Part shown: positions 1 through 7,806 of the stretch, piece after piece
How the letters are laid out: every line of letters starts with the position of its first letter
How positions within the stretch are numbered: position 1 is the stretch's first letter
Assembly: GCA_040755755.1 (NCBI GenBank)
Contig: JBFLZW010000033.1
Coordinates: 165,010 to 229,009, forward strand
Reading direction: 5' to 3'
Length of the DNA stretch: 64,000 bases
Source of the DNA: a bacterium
Lineage (GTDB): Bacteria; SZUA-182; DTGQ01
Program-made: the position numbers and the translations under genes
The notes under the pieces: model-generated
What the model was told of the DNA's origin: nothing
The model's database searches: none
What the model saw: only the letters and a program-made list of their open reading frames with translations

Positions 1-293
1 CCATTGCAGTTCGCAAGATGCTGATTGAGAAAATGAACGAGCGATGTCTGGTGTATTACTGGTTCCAGACCAGGAGCCGTACTGCATGCGACGTGAACAT
101 TAACCGCTGGCATCTTACGCTGCACGCTCTGGCCAGAGATAACACCCATGATATTTTTTTCAGGCTGATATCCCCGCTGAGGCATGACCAGAAACCGGAG
201 GATGCGCAGCAGTATCTCGATGGATTTACCAGAAAAACGATCACAACTCTTGGCCGGTTTCTCGCTGCGAACCAGACCGAGAGCAGGACATAG
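1..293 (+). CDS. EpsI-type exosortase-associated protein, C-terminal part (5' end outside window)
   Basis: The frame is open from base 3 and ends at a TAG at 291-293, so this is the last ~96 residues of a longer gene. The stretch containing VYYWFQTRSRT, then a Trp/His-rich segment and RLISPL, matches the DUF3485/EpsI domain, which occurs as a separate protein or fused behind an exosortase (XrtD type). EpsI proteins accompany exosortases, which sort PEP-CTERM proteins to the surface in exopolysaccharide-making bacteria. The glycan genes that follow (stop to next ATG is 2 bp) and the PEP-CTERM-like protein at 11497 fit this. The fusion state cannot be judged because the upstream part is missing. 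Confidence 0.72.
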   Translation, partial: IAVRKMLIEKMNERCLVYYWFQTRSRTACDVNINRWHLTLHALARDNTHDIFFRLISPLRHDQKPEDAQQYLDGFTRKTITTLGRFLAANQTESRT

Positions 294-295
294 AC

Positions 296-1924
296 ATGGA
301 CTGCTTCATACTCCTATCCTTCGCCTTCCTCCTGACCACGGTCCTTGTCCCGCTCTTTATAAAGACAGGGAAAAAATACGGGATAATCGACAAGCCGACC
401 GCACGAAAAGTGCATACCAATCCGATCGCGCGAACCGGCGGGTTCGCGGTCTTTTTCGGAAGCATGATACCCTTTGCCCTATATGCCCCCAAGAACCGGC
501 TGCTGCTGGGTATAGCCTTGGGGGCAGGCTGCATTTTCGTTGTCGGAGCAATAGACGATATCCGGGAGCTTAACTGCCGGTGGAAATTTTTGGGGCAGTT
601 GGTTGCAGTATGTATCACGCTCCTGGTGTTTCGGATCAGGACCCCTATCAGCATCCAGCTCCGGTCCGGGCTGAGCATAAATTTCCGGCTGTTGAGTCTT
701 CCCTTCTATTTTCTGTTCCTGGTTTCATCGATCAATATCATCAACCTGGCCGATGGACTGGATGGTCTGGCCAGCGGTATCTGCCTGCTTATCTTCTGCT
801 GTACGGCGTTTTTTGCCTTCATTTCAGAAAACTACCTGGTCGTTGTTTTGTGCATGTGCATGATGGGCGGGCTGATTGGATTCATGCGCTACAATACCTA
901 TCCGGCCATTGTCTTTCTCGGTGATACCGGGAGCTTATTTCTCGGCTATGCCGTGGGTGTGAGCATGATCCTGCTGTATGCAATCGATAGAATAACCAGT
1001 CCCATCACCCCGCTATTCATCATCGGTGTTCCCATTATCGATACTTCCCTGGTAATTCTCGACCGATACATGGACAAGCGGCCAATTTTTCAGCCTGACA
1101 AGAACCACCTCCACCACAGGTTGTTAAAAATCGGGTTCAAACATAACGAGGCTGTCATGATCATCTATGGAATGCAGCTTCTTATGATCGTTCTGGCCTG
1201 GCTCCTGTGGATGACCCCGGATGGAGTCATGCTCGGTATTTACCTTTTCCTGATTACTACGGCCGTCCTCTTTCTGCTGGCATTTAAAAAAAAAGAGATC
1301 ACCATTCCCCGGATACACGGGAAGCAGGAGCAGGTACAGAAGCAGGAGCACAGGAATCATCAATTACTCTCAAGGAATACCGTAAGTTCCGTGGCCTGGC
1401 ATGCGCTCATCGGCGGGATGTTCCTGTTTTGCCTGTCAGCTCTTCTGGCAGTGAGATCGAGTATACCCAAAGATATCGGATTCATATCCTTGGGCCTTAT
1501 TCCTGGTATTCTCTTCCTCAACCGGATGAATTCAAAATATATTCGACAGCTTTTGAAGCTGTCAGCTTATTTTATCTGTCTGTATCTTGTTTACGCACTG
1601 GATTGCCAGACCAGGCCCATGCTGTCTCTCTATAATACCCTGTTTATGGGAATGGGCATCTGTTACCTCGTGTATATTATCGCCTCTGTGGAGAGCATCC
1701 CCTTTTTTAATATGGATTGCCTGTTTTTCGGGGTGATAATTCTGGTCTTCTTCCTCTCGAAAACCTTTCCCTGGCTCGCTGGTGTTGAGAGCATTGTAAA
1801 CCATACGCTTTTTACCTTCTTTTTCATTGAATTAATATTTAGTAAGTACAAGGAACGAAAGCTGCTGTGGCCTATCTGCCTGACTCTCATGGCAACAGGT
1901 ACCCTGGCCTTCTGTTTTTCATGA
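296..1924 (+). CDS. Polyprenyl-phosphate sugar-1-phosphate transferase (WecA/TagO/MraY family)
   Basis: Predicted integral membrane enzyme that attaches the first sugar-1-phosphate (usually GlcNAc-1-P) to undecaprenyl phosphate to start exopolysaccharide synthesis. Visible family motifs: DD at residues 87-88, NLADGLDGL at 150-158, FLGDTGS near 208-213 and the cytoplasmic HLHHR at 271-275. The family core is about 320-350 residues; this protein is 542, and residues ~355-542 form an added multi-spanning hydrophobic domain that I do not recognise. It starts 2 bp after the EpsI-like stop and is probably co-transcribed with the flippase behind it. The exact sugar cannot be read from sequence. Confidence 0.88.
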   Translation: MDCFILLSFAFLLTTVLVPLFIKTGKKYGIIDKPTARKVHTNPIARTGGFAVFFGSMIPFALYAPKNRLLLGIALGAGCIFVVGAIDDIRELNCRWKFLGQLVAVCITLLVFRIRTPISIQLRSGLSINFRLLSLPFYFLFLVSSINIINLADGLDGLASGICLLIFCCTAFFAFISENYLVVVLCMCMMGGLIGFMRYNTYPAIVFLGDTGSLFLGYAVGVSMILLYAIDRITSPITPLFIIGVPIIDTSLVILDRYMDKRPIFQPDKNHLHHRLLKIGFKHNEAVMIIYGMQLLMIVLAWLLWMTPDGVMLGIYLFLITTAVLFLLAFKKKEITIPRIHGKQEQVQKQEHRNHQLLSRNTVSSVAWHALIGGMFLFCLSALLAVRSSIPKDIGFISLGLIPGILFLNRMNSKYIRQLLKLSAYFICLYLVYALDCQTRPMLSLYNTLFMGMGICYLVYIIASVESIPFFNMDCLFFGVIILVFFLSKTFPWLAGVESIVNHTLFTFFFIELIFSKYKERKLLWPICLTLMATGTLAFCFS

Positions 1925-1937
1925 TAGGGAGTAATCA

Positions 1938-3422
1938 ATGCGGCAATCGACAAAGTCTACCTTCAGTGATCTGATTCGATATATTCCATCGGTAGTTATT
2001 CCTTCTTTTTTGGGATTTATCGGAGTTACCCTGTATACGAGGCTCTTATCTCCCGATGAATATGGACTTTACAGCCTCATTTTTACTACGGTTATATTTG
2101 TTGAAACGTTTTCATTCAGTTGGCTCGATCAGTCATCGTTACGGTATTATGAGCGGTACAAAAAAGACAATGTTCAAACTTACTTTTCGAGCTGCCTGTC
2201 TGGATTTCTTTCGATCGCTTCTGGAGTTTCAATTGCCTGGCTGGTAATTCTCCGGGTCTTTGCAAACTATTTCGATCTGAGGTTCTGGAAATTACTTTTC
2301 CTCGGTCCGGTTGTAATCTTTTTTGATTCGGGCAGCAACCTGATGTATACCCTGTTGCGGGCGCAGAGAGAGAGCTTGCGATATTCTTTTCAAAAGTCGA
2401 TCGATGCCCTGATACGACTGCTCTGTGGTGTAGGGCTTATTTACTTTTTCGGATTTGGCGCAGAGGGTATTCTCCTGGGCATTACCGCAGCAGGAGCTTT
2501 TGTTTTCACCATTGAGCTTTTCCGGTTATCGAAAAGCTGGCGGCCGCATTTGAGATATTGCAACAGAGATATTTTAAAGTCCTTTGCCCTCTATGGACTT
2601 CCTATTGTCGGTTTTGCCGGAGGCAATATTATCCTCTCATCATCCGACCGATACTTCATTAATTTTTTCCATGGGCCATCTGCTGTCGGTGTATATTCAG
2701 CCGGCTATAGATTTACCGAAACGAGTGTCTTTCTCTTTATTTCGTTTCTCATGTTAGCTTCTTTTCCGGTACTCATTAAGACATTTGAACAGGAGGGGGA
2801 ATTGGAAACCAAGGCATTGATGAAAGACCTCCTGAGCTGCTTTCTGGTTTTGATGCTGCCGATTGTCTTTGGAATATCGACCTTATCCAGGGACATCGTC
2901 AAAGTTGTAATGGGAGGAAAATACCTCGACGCATATTTAATTATTCCCTGGGTATCGGCCGGGATATTTTTTGAGGGACTCGGGTTGTATTTTAATAAAA
3001 GCTTTGAGCTTAAAGAAAAAAACCTCAAGCTACTCTATTTGTTAATCGTGGCTTCACTGGTGAATATTCTGTTAAACTTCCTCTTAATACCATCCCTGGG
3101 GAATAAAGGCGCAGGAGTCGCCACCTGTGCCGCATATTTTGTCAGCTTATTACTATCCGTAAAGTTCGGACGGAAACTAATAGCATGGGAGTTTCCGTGG
3201 GGAATCGGCTCCAGGGCCATCATCGCCTGTTGTATCATGAGCCTGGTCATTTACTTCCTGCCTGGCCTGAAGTGGAACGCTCTATCACTTGTCTATAAAA
3301 TTTGTATCGGATTTTTTGTCTATGTATTTTCAATTTCAATCCTGGAAAGAAGAATCCTCATGTTGGCCAATACACTGATACCCAGGAAAATGCGCACTCG
3401 AAGAGTAATGAGTGAAGGGTGA
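1938..3422 (+). CDS. Polysaccharide flippase, Wzx/MATE-like
   Basis: A 494-residue, highly hydrophobic protein with about 12-14 predicted membrane segments. The N-terminal region (YIPSVVIPSFLGFIGVTLYT, then LLSPDEYGLY) is typical of polysaccharide-transport flippases that move lipid-linked oligosaccharide units across the inner membrane. The start ATG follows a GGGAGT ribosome site, 13 bp after the previous gene. Its TGA overlaps the GTG start of the glycosyltransferase, which indicates translational coupling. Its position between an initiating transferase and a polymerase is the usual Wzx/Wzy arrangement. Substrate specificity is unknown. Confidence 0.85.
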   Translation: MRQSTKSTFSDLIRYIPSVVIPSFLGFIGVTLYTRLLSPDEYGLYSLIFTTVIFVETFSFSWLDQSSLRYYERYKKDNVQTYFSSCLSGFLSIASGVSIAWLVILRVFANYFDLRFWKLLFLGPVVIFFDSGSNLMYTLLRAQRESLRYSFQKSIDALIRLLCGVGLIYFFGFGAEGILLGITAAGAFVFTIELFRLSKSWRPHLRYCNRDILKSFALYGLPIVGFAGGNIILSSSDRYFINFFHGPSAVGVYSAGYRFTETSVFLFISFLMLASFPVLIKTFEQEGELETKALMKDLLSCFLVLMLPIVFGISTLSRDIVKVVMGGKYLDAYLIIPWVSAGIFFEGLGLYFNKSFELKEKNLKLLYLLIVASLVNILLNFLLIPSLGNKGAGVATCAAYFVSLLLSVKFGRKLIAWEFPWGIGSRAIIACCIMSLVIYFLPGLKWNALSLVYKICIGFFVYVFSISILERRILMLANTLIPRKMRTRRVMSEG

Positions 3423-4726
3423 ATATGAAAAAACTCCTGATGGTACTCTACCAGTTTCCCCCCTGCAATGATGTAGGCTCGTACCGCCCGGTAAAGTTTA
3501 TCAAAAACCTGGAAACGTTTGGATGGTATCCAATTGTCCTCACCCCTCGCAACGGAGTGTATTTTTCTTACGATAGCAAGGCGGAGAATGCCGTAAGAAA
3601 AAAGTGTACCGTTTACCGGTCATCTTTCCTGCTGCCCTTTAATTTCCTGAGAGAATTGCCTATGGAAAAATCCCAAAAGTTGCATAAACTTCTCTGGCGT
3701 GTATGGAACCGGATAGCTCTCCCGGACGGTGCTGCTTCCTGGATTCCAAGTGCAACTTTAGAGGGTTTACGCCTGGTCGAAAAAGAAGGGGTAGAAGTAG
3801 TTTTTGCCTCGGGCCAGCCATTTTCGACCTTTATTATCGCCTGTCTTATCAAAAGGCTATCGCAGAACAGGGATCTTAAATTAATCCTTGATTATCGGGA
3901 TCCATGGATATTGAACCCTTTTTATAAAGGGTCGAAAATACGGCGGGAATGTGAAAGGAGACTTGAAGAAGCCGTACTCAGGCAGGCGGATGCTGTCGTG
4001 GCAGTATCTGACGAAGCCCTTGATTTTCAATATCATGGGTTTAAAAACAGTATCGGGAGAGATAAGCTGCATGTCATTACGAATTCTTTCGAAGGAAATT
4101 CTCTTAAACACCAGGCAGACATTCAAACAGACACTCAGGCAGATACGCAGAGGGAAAAATTTGTTATTGTTCATGCAGGTAATTTTTATGGTACCAGAAA
4201 TCCGGAAATATTCCTCAAGGGTCTTTCGTTAGCTGCAACACGGAATAAAAATTTTGCTCACCGGGTAAAGGTCTACTTCTATGGGAATTATGACCATCAG
4301 GGTGTACAAAAAATCATTCATGAATTACAGATCACTTCCCTGGTCAACCTCTGCCCCAGAATCCCTCAGAACGAATTAGTGCAAAGGCTTCTTGAAGCTG
4401 ACCTGCTTTTACTGATAAATTCCTACGGTCCTGGCCATGATATATTCATCCCCGCTAAGTTCTTCGATTATTTAAAAATACGCAAACCAATCCTCTGTCT
4501 TGCAGAGGATGGAGCACTCAAAAGAGCAGTTCAAAAAACTCATGCAGGCACGACTGTTGATCCTCGGGATCATAACCAGGCAGCCCGGACCCTGGAGGAG
4601 CTTTATAATCGGATCTCTGTTCAAAAAATCCCCTATACCTTATCCGAAGATAACATCAGGGAGTATGAATCATACTTTACAACTGGAAAGCTTGCAGCAC
4701 TGTGCGACCGACTGCTGACTCATTGA
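3419..4726 (+). CDS. Glycosyltransferase, GT4-like (GT-B fold)
   Basis: Cytoplasmic glycosyltransferase of 435 residues. The N-terminal half has a family GT4-like acceptor domain (FPPCNDVGSYRPVKF near residue 13; LDYRDPW near 158), and the C-terminal half has a Rossmann-like donor domain (VIVHAGNFYGTRNP). It likely adds a sugar to the lipid-linked repeat unit. The gene begins at a GTG overlapping the flippase stop; an ATG two codons later (3425) is an equally possible start. A short Gln/Asp/Thr-rich patch (DIQTDTQADTQ) near residue 235 links the two halves and arises from a small tandem DNA repeat. Donor and acceptor are unknown. Confidence 0.82.
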   Translation: MNMKKLLMVLYQFPPCNDVGSYRPVKFIKNLETFGWYPIVLTPRNGVYFSYDSKAENAVRKKCTVYRSSFLLPFNFLRELPMEKSQKLHKLLWRVWNRIALPDGAASWIPSATLEGLRLVEKEGVEVVFASGQPFSTFIIACLIKRLSQNRDLKLILDYRDPWILNPFYKGSKIRRECERRLEEAVLRQADAVVAVSDEALDFQYHGFKNSIGRDKLHVITNSFEGNSLKHQADIQTDTQADTQREKFVIVHAGNFYGTRNPEIFLKGLSLAATRNKNFAHRVKVYFYGNYDHQGVQKIIHELQITSLVNLCPRIPQNELVQRLLEADLLLLINSYGPGHDIFIPAKFFDYLKIRKPILCLAEDGALKRAVQKTHAGTTVDPRDHNQAARTLEELYNRISVQKIPYTLSEDNIREYESYFTTGKLAALCDRLLTH

Positions 4727-4729
4727 TTA

Positions 4730-6070
4730 TTGAGATACCTAGATAAGAACCGGCAGGCATTCAAAGTGCAAAATATACTTTTGCTCATATTTTTATTCAT
4801 CTCTATTATTCCTCCTTTTCTCTACGTCATCAAAAGGAAATATTACTATTACTCGACTATCGTCATCTATCCCATTATAGGTCAATCGATGAATGCCAAG
4901 GTCGATATACTGGGTTTATCGTTAAACCCATCCATGATTTTCGGGTTTATCGTTCTTGGCGTAACGGCTGTTGATTTTTTCCTGTATTCTTCAAAAAATT
5001 CCTGGCTGGAGATCGCAGGTATATTGTTTGTGGTGTATTCTCTGGTAATTTGCATTTTTTCTCCCATACCTCTTGAAAGCATATCGTGGAGTTTGAAAAT
5101 TGCCACCTGGCTTTTTGTATTATTATCCGCATCAAAAATCTTCAAAAAAGAAAAGGAAATAGGTGAGATTGGCAACGCTGTCGCCATTGCTGCGATGCTG
5201 GTAATAGTGTCCTTTATCCTGTCAAGATCAGGTTTTTTCGGGAAACAGGTGACTTACGAAACAGGCGTTCAATCATATTCCGGCGGGTTTGCTAATGTGA
5301 AGGTAATTGGGTATTACCTGGCGTTTGCCATACCAGTCATTGCGGTAAAAAATGTAAGTAACTCATTTATTGACAAATTTATCTCAAAGCTGTTGATATT
5401 TTTATCTTTGGTGGTAATCATTCTCAATTTCACCCGAGCGCCGATCTTTGCTCTCTTAATAGGATATGTTGCCTATCAATATTATAGTGCACGTTATGGG
5501 AAAAAAAGCTCCCTGATGGCACTAGCGCTGTTATTTTTATTAACATCCAGTGTCTTTTTACTATTTAAATTTTTTCATGAATCTCCCTATATGAGCCGCT
5601 GGGTTGAAATAAGCAAAAATTATTCAGAAGGACAGATTGAAAAGATAGGTTCTGGCCGGGTTGGCGGATTGATGAGTTTTCATGACTATTTTTTCCACAA
5701 GGCCTCGAAAGCGCAAATAATTTTTGGAGCGGGTCTGGGATCAACATATTCCTTTCTGGGAACCCGGAAATTCGTCCATAACGACTTTGCGGAAATACTG
5801 ACCGGATGTGGAATCGTCGGCTTTTTAATCTATGTATCAATCTTATTCAGTATCTTCAGGCTTTTGCAGCATAGAGTAAAAAAGGCCCAGAGCTCAGACT
5901 TGATAGCTTATAATTTGCTTGCAATAAGCGGGTTTTTTATTTTTTTAAGCCTCAATATGGCAAATGTTTCGTCATGCATCATTGCCCTGGTGCCCTGGGC
6001 GCTTTTAACCGGGGCAGTTATTGGTGTAGGGGAAAGTCATTTGAAAGAGATAAGGAAAGGAAATTCCTGA
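4730..6070 (+). CDS. O-antigen ligase/polymerase-like membrane protein (Wzy/WaaL family)
   Basis: A 446-residue protein with roughly 10-12 hydrophobic segments and a large periplasmic loop before the last helices. The loop and flanks contain GSGRVGG (near residue 306) and FVHNDFAEILTGCGIVGFL (near 350), the arrangement seen in Wzy-type polymerases and WaaL ligases. It probably polymerises exported repeat units. The longest frame starts at a TTG 3 bp after the previous stop without a clear ribosome site; a GTG at 4766 is an alternative. Polymerase and ligase cannot be separated from sequence alone, but the EPS context favours a polymerase. Confidence 0.8.
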   Translation: MRYLDKNRQAFKVQNILLLIFLFISIIPPFLYVIKRKYYYYSTIVIYPIIGQSMNAKVDILGLSLNPSMIFGFIVLGVTAVDFFLYSSKNSWLEIAGILFVVYSLVICIFSPIPLESISWSLKIATWLFVLLSASKIFKKEKEIGEIGNAVAIAAMLVIVSFILSRSGFFGKQVTYETGVQSYSGGFANVKVIGYYLAFAIPVIAVKNVSNSFIDKFISKLLIFLSLVVIILNFTRAPIFALLIGYVAYQYYSARYGKKSSLMALALLFLLTSSVFLLFKFFHESPYMSRWVEISKNYSEGQIEKIGSGRVGGLMSFHDYFFHKASKAQIIFGAGLGSTYSFLGTRKFVHNDFAEILTGCGIVGFLIYVSILFSIFRLLQHRVKKAQSSDLIAYNLLAISGFFIFLSLNMANVSSCIIALVPWALLTGAVIGVGESHLKEIRKGNS

Positions 6071-6118
6071 GCACCTTGACGGAAGTTTGCGCTCAATAAC
6101 AAGAAGTGAGGAGCCATC

Positions 6119-6835
6119 GTGCATTCTGAATCTATAAATAATACAACAGCATACGATGCCTATTTTAAGGCAGTAATGGGCACTGAGCGGGCAAGACATA
6201 CATATCTGCGCAGATTGGAAACAATTGAAAACCTGGCAGAGGGGCTTGAAGGGAAAAGTGTACTGGATATCGGATGCGGTATGGGTTTCAGGACAGCAGG
6301 TATTGCGAAAAAAGGAGTAAAATCGATTGTCGGGATCGATGTGGATTACGAACGCATTCGGAACGCAAACAATTTTGCCGGTAGTCTCGGCATCAATAAC
6401 ATCAGCTTTTTACCCATGAGCGCTCAATTTCTTGCTTTTCCGGATGGAAGTTTTGATCTTGTCATAGCTGATGAAATGATACATCACCTTGAGGATCTGC
6501 CAGCGGTGCTCAGAGAAGTATTTCGGGTCATAAAGAGGGGTGGCACAATAGTAATCTCTGACCATAATAAATTGAGTTTCTTTTCCGAACTTGTGAGATT
6601 TATATATTTCGGATCCAAGAGAGAGAAGCTCTACAGCGTGTACCAGATCCGGAGACTATTCAAAGAGACTGACTTTCGAGATATCAGGCATAAACATATC
6701 CTATTTACTTCTCCCTTTTCCCATACCCCTCACTTTCTCCTCAAAGTGAATTATATGATGGAAGCTCTTATCGAGATAATCCCATTATTAAATCTCCAAT
6801 GCGGTGTATATGTGATACGAGGAGTTAAAAAGTAA
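6119..6835 (+). CDS. Class I SAM-dependent methyltransferase
   Basis: A 238-residue Rossmann-fold methyltransferase. Motif I is VLDIGCGMGFRTAGIA (near residue 48), followed by an acidic residue at the end of strand 2 (VGIDVDY) and the DLVIADEMIHHLED segment near residue 115. It starts at GTG after a GAGGAG ribosome site. It most likely methylates a sugar or lipid-linked intermediate, since it closes the uninterrupted part of the polysaccharide cluster. The substrate is not predictable. A truncated MITE-like element begins 46 bp downstream. Confidence 0.85.
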   Translation: MHSESINNTTAYDAYFKAVMGTERARHTYLRRLETIENLAEGLEGKSVLDIGCGMGFRTAGIAKKGVKSIVGIDVDYERIRNANNFAGSLGINNISFLPMSAQFLAFPDGSFDLVIADEMIHHLEDLPAVLREVFRVIKRGGTIVISDHNKLSFFSELVRFIYFGSKREKLYSVYQIRRLFKETDFRDIRHKHILFTSPFSHTPHFLLKVNYMMEALIEIIPLLNLQCGVYVIRGVKK

Positions 6836-6881
6836 TTTTGCTAACGTGCAGAGTGACGTGTCAACATATTACGCTTAAGGA

Positions 6882-7130
6882 GAATGGCACTTACATAAGA
6901 ATTAGTAATTCTCCCGCAGAGACGCTGAGACGCAGAGGATATCATTGAAAAGTAAAAGTAAAATAAGTTCCTCCTTGTGCCTTTTTACTTTTTGCTTGCT
7001 TCCAGGCCGTTGACACATCGATATATCCCGACTTTCATCAGGACCTTGCCGGATTGGTTGTTCTCTGCGTCTCTGCGTCTCTGCGGGAGATCTTTTTTCC
7101 CTGTGTGCTTTGTGTCCTCTCTATATTATA
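6882..7130 (+). mobile_element. MITE-like element, copy 1, right end deleted
   Basis: The sequence from GAATGGCACTTACATAAG onward is near-identical to the copies at 47906 and 51254 up to the CTATATTATA at 7121-7130. There the element stops, without its final ~20 bp (including the right terminal inverted repeat). It has no coding capacity. An internal inverted pair (TCTCCCGCAGAGACG near the left end, CTCTGCGGGAGA-like sequence near the right) gives it a folded-back structure. The base next to it (7131) is where homology to UDP-GlcNAc 2-epimerase begins, so one deletion probably removed both the element's right end and the first half of that gene. The bases left of the element, CGCTTAAGGA, would be its target site. 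Confidence 0.85.
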
Positions 7131-7131
7131 G

Positions 7132-7713
7132 ATTGACACGCTGCTGAGGCTTTTGCCAAAAGCGGATAATGAAGTAGTGCTGAATGAACTTGCCCTGAAT
7201 GGATCATCCTGTTGTCCTGGCTCTTATGCCCTGGTCACTCTGCATCGGCCCTCAAATGTTGATGAGCCTGATATGCTGGCTAATATCATGAAGACTCTTC
7301 AGGAGATCAGCCAGTCCCTTTTCGTCATTTTTCCAATTCATCCCCGAACTCAGCACAGGCTGCAGGGCCTGGGTATTACCATTGACAGTCCGCGTCTTAA
7401 ACTGATTGAGCCGATCGGCTATGTGCAGTTTTTGGCTTTGCAGCGGCAGGCACGGCTAGTTATTACCGACTCAGGAGGGATCCAGGAGGAGACAACTTTC
7501 CTTGGTGTACCTTGTCTGACAGTCAGGGAGAATACTGAGCGTCCGGTTACTATCACCATTGGCACAAACGTACTGGTAGGACAGAACATGAGCCGTCTTA
7601 AGGAGGAGGTGGAGAGAATTTTATCCGGGACAGGTAGAAAAGGTTCGGTGCCTCCACTGTGGGATGGCAAGGCGAGTGAGCGCATTGCCGCCATTGTCGA
7701 ACAATGGGCATGA
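7132..7713 (+). pseudogene. wecB: UDP-N-acetylglucosamine 2-epimerase, C-terminal half only
   Basis: The family interconverts UDP-GlcNAc and UDP-ManNAc and is normally ~360-380 residues. Here only the last ~194 codons exist, from IDTLLRLLPKA (the family's NTVIDALL segment) through VTLHRPSNVDEP, FPIHPRT, LIEPIGYVQFL, ITDSGGIQEE and CLTVRENTERPVT. The N-terminal domain is absent, including the catalytic and UDP-binding residues there. The in-frame codons run back to 7132, then hit a TAG at 7129 inside the truncated MITE. A TTG at 7153 could in principle start a 186-residue product, but it would not make a complete enzyme. The UDP-sugar dehydrogenase at 10176 would use the product of an intact epimerase. 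Confidence 0.85.
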
Positions 7714-7806
7714 TGACATTTTCAAGGATCCCGCTCATGCAGGCAGAAACACAGCTCCACAAATGATCGTTTTTACCTGCACCCAACGATACTCTTTCTG
7801 TCAAGC

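Noticed and set aside
6882-6899. Possible sigma-54 promoter (TGGCAC) within the MITE end
   Set aside because: The second half of the consensus (TTGC with correct spacing) is absent, and the bases belong to the inverted repeat.
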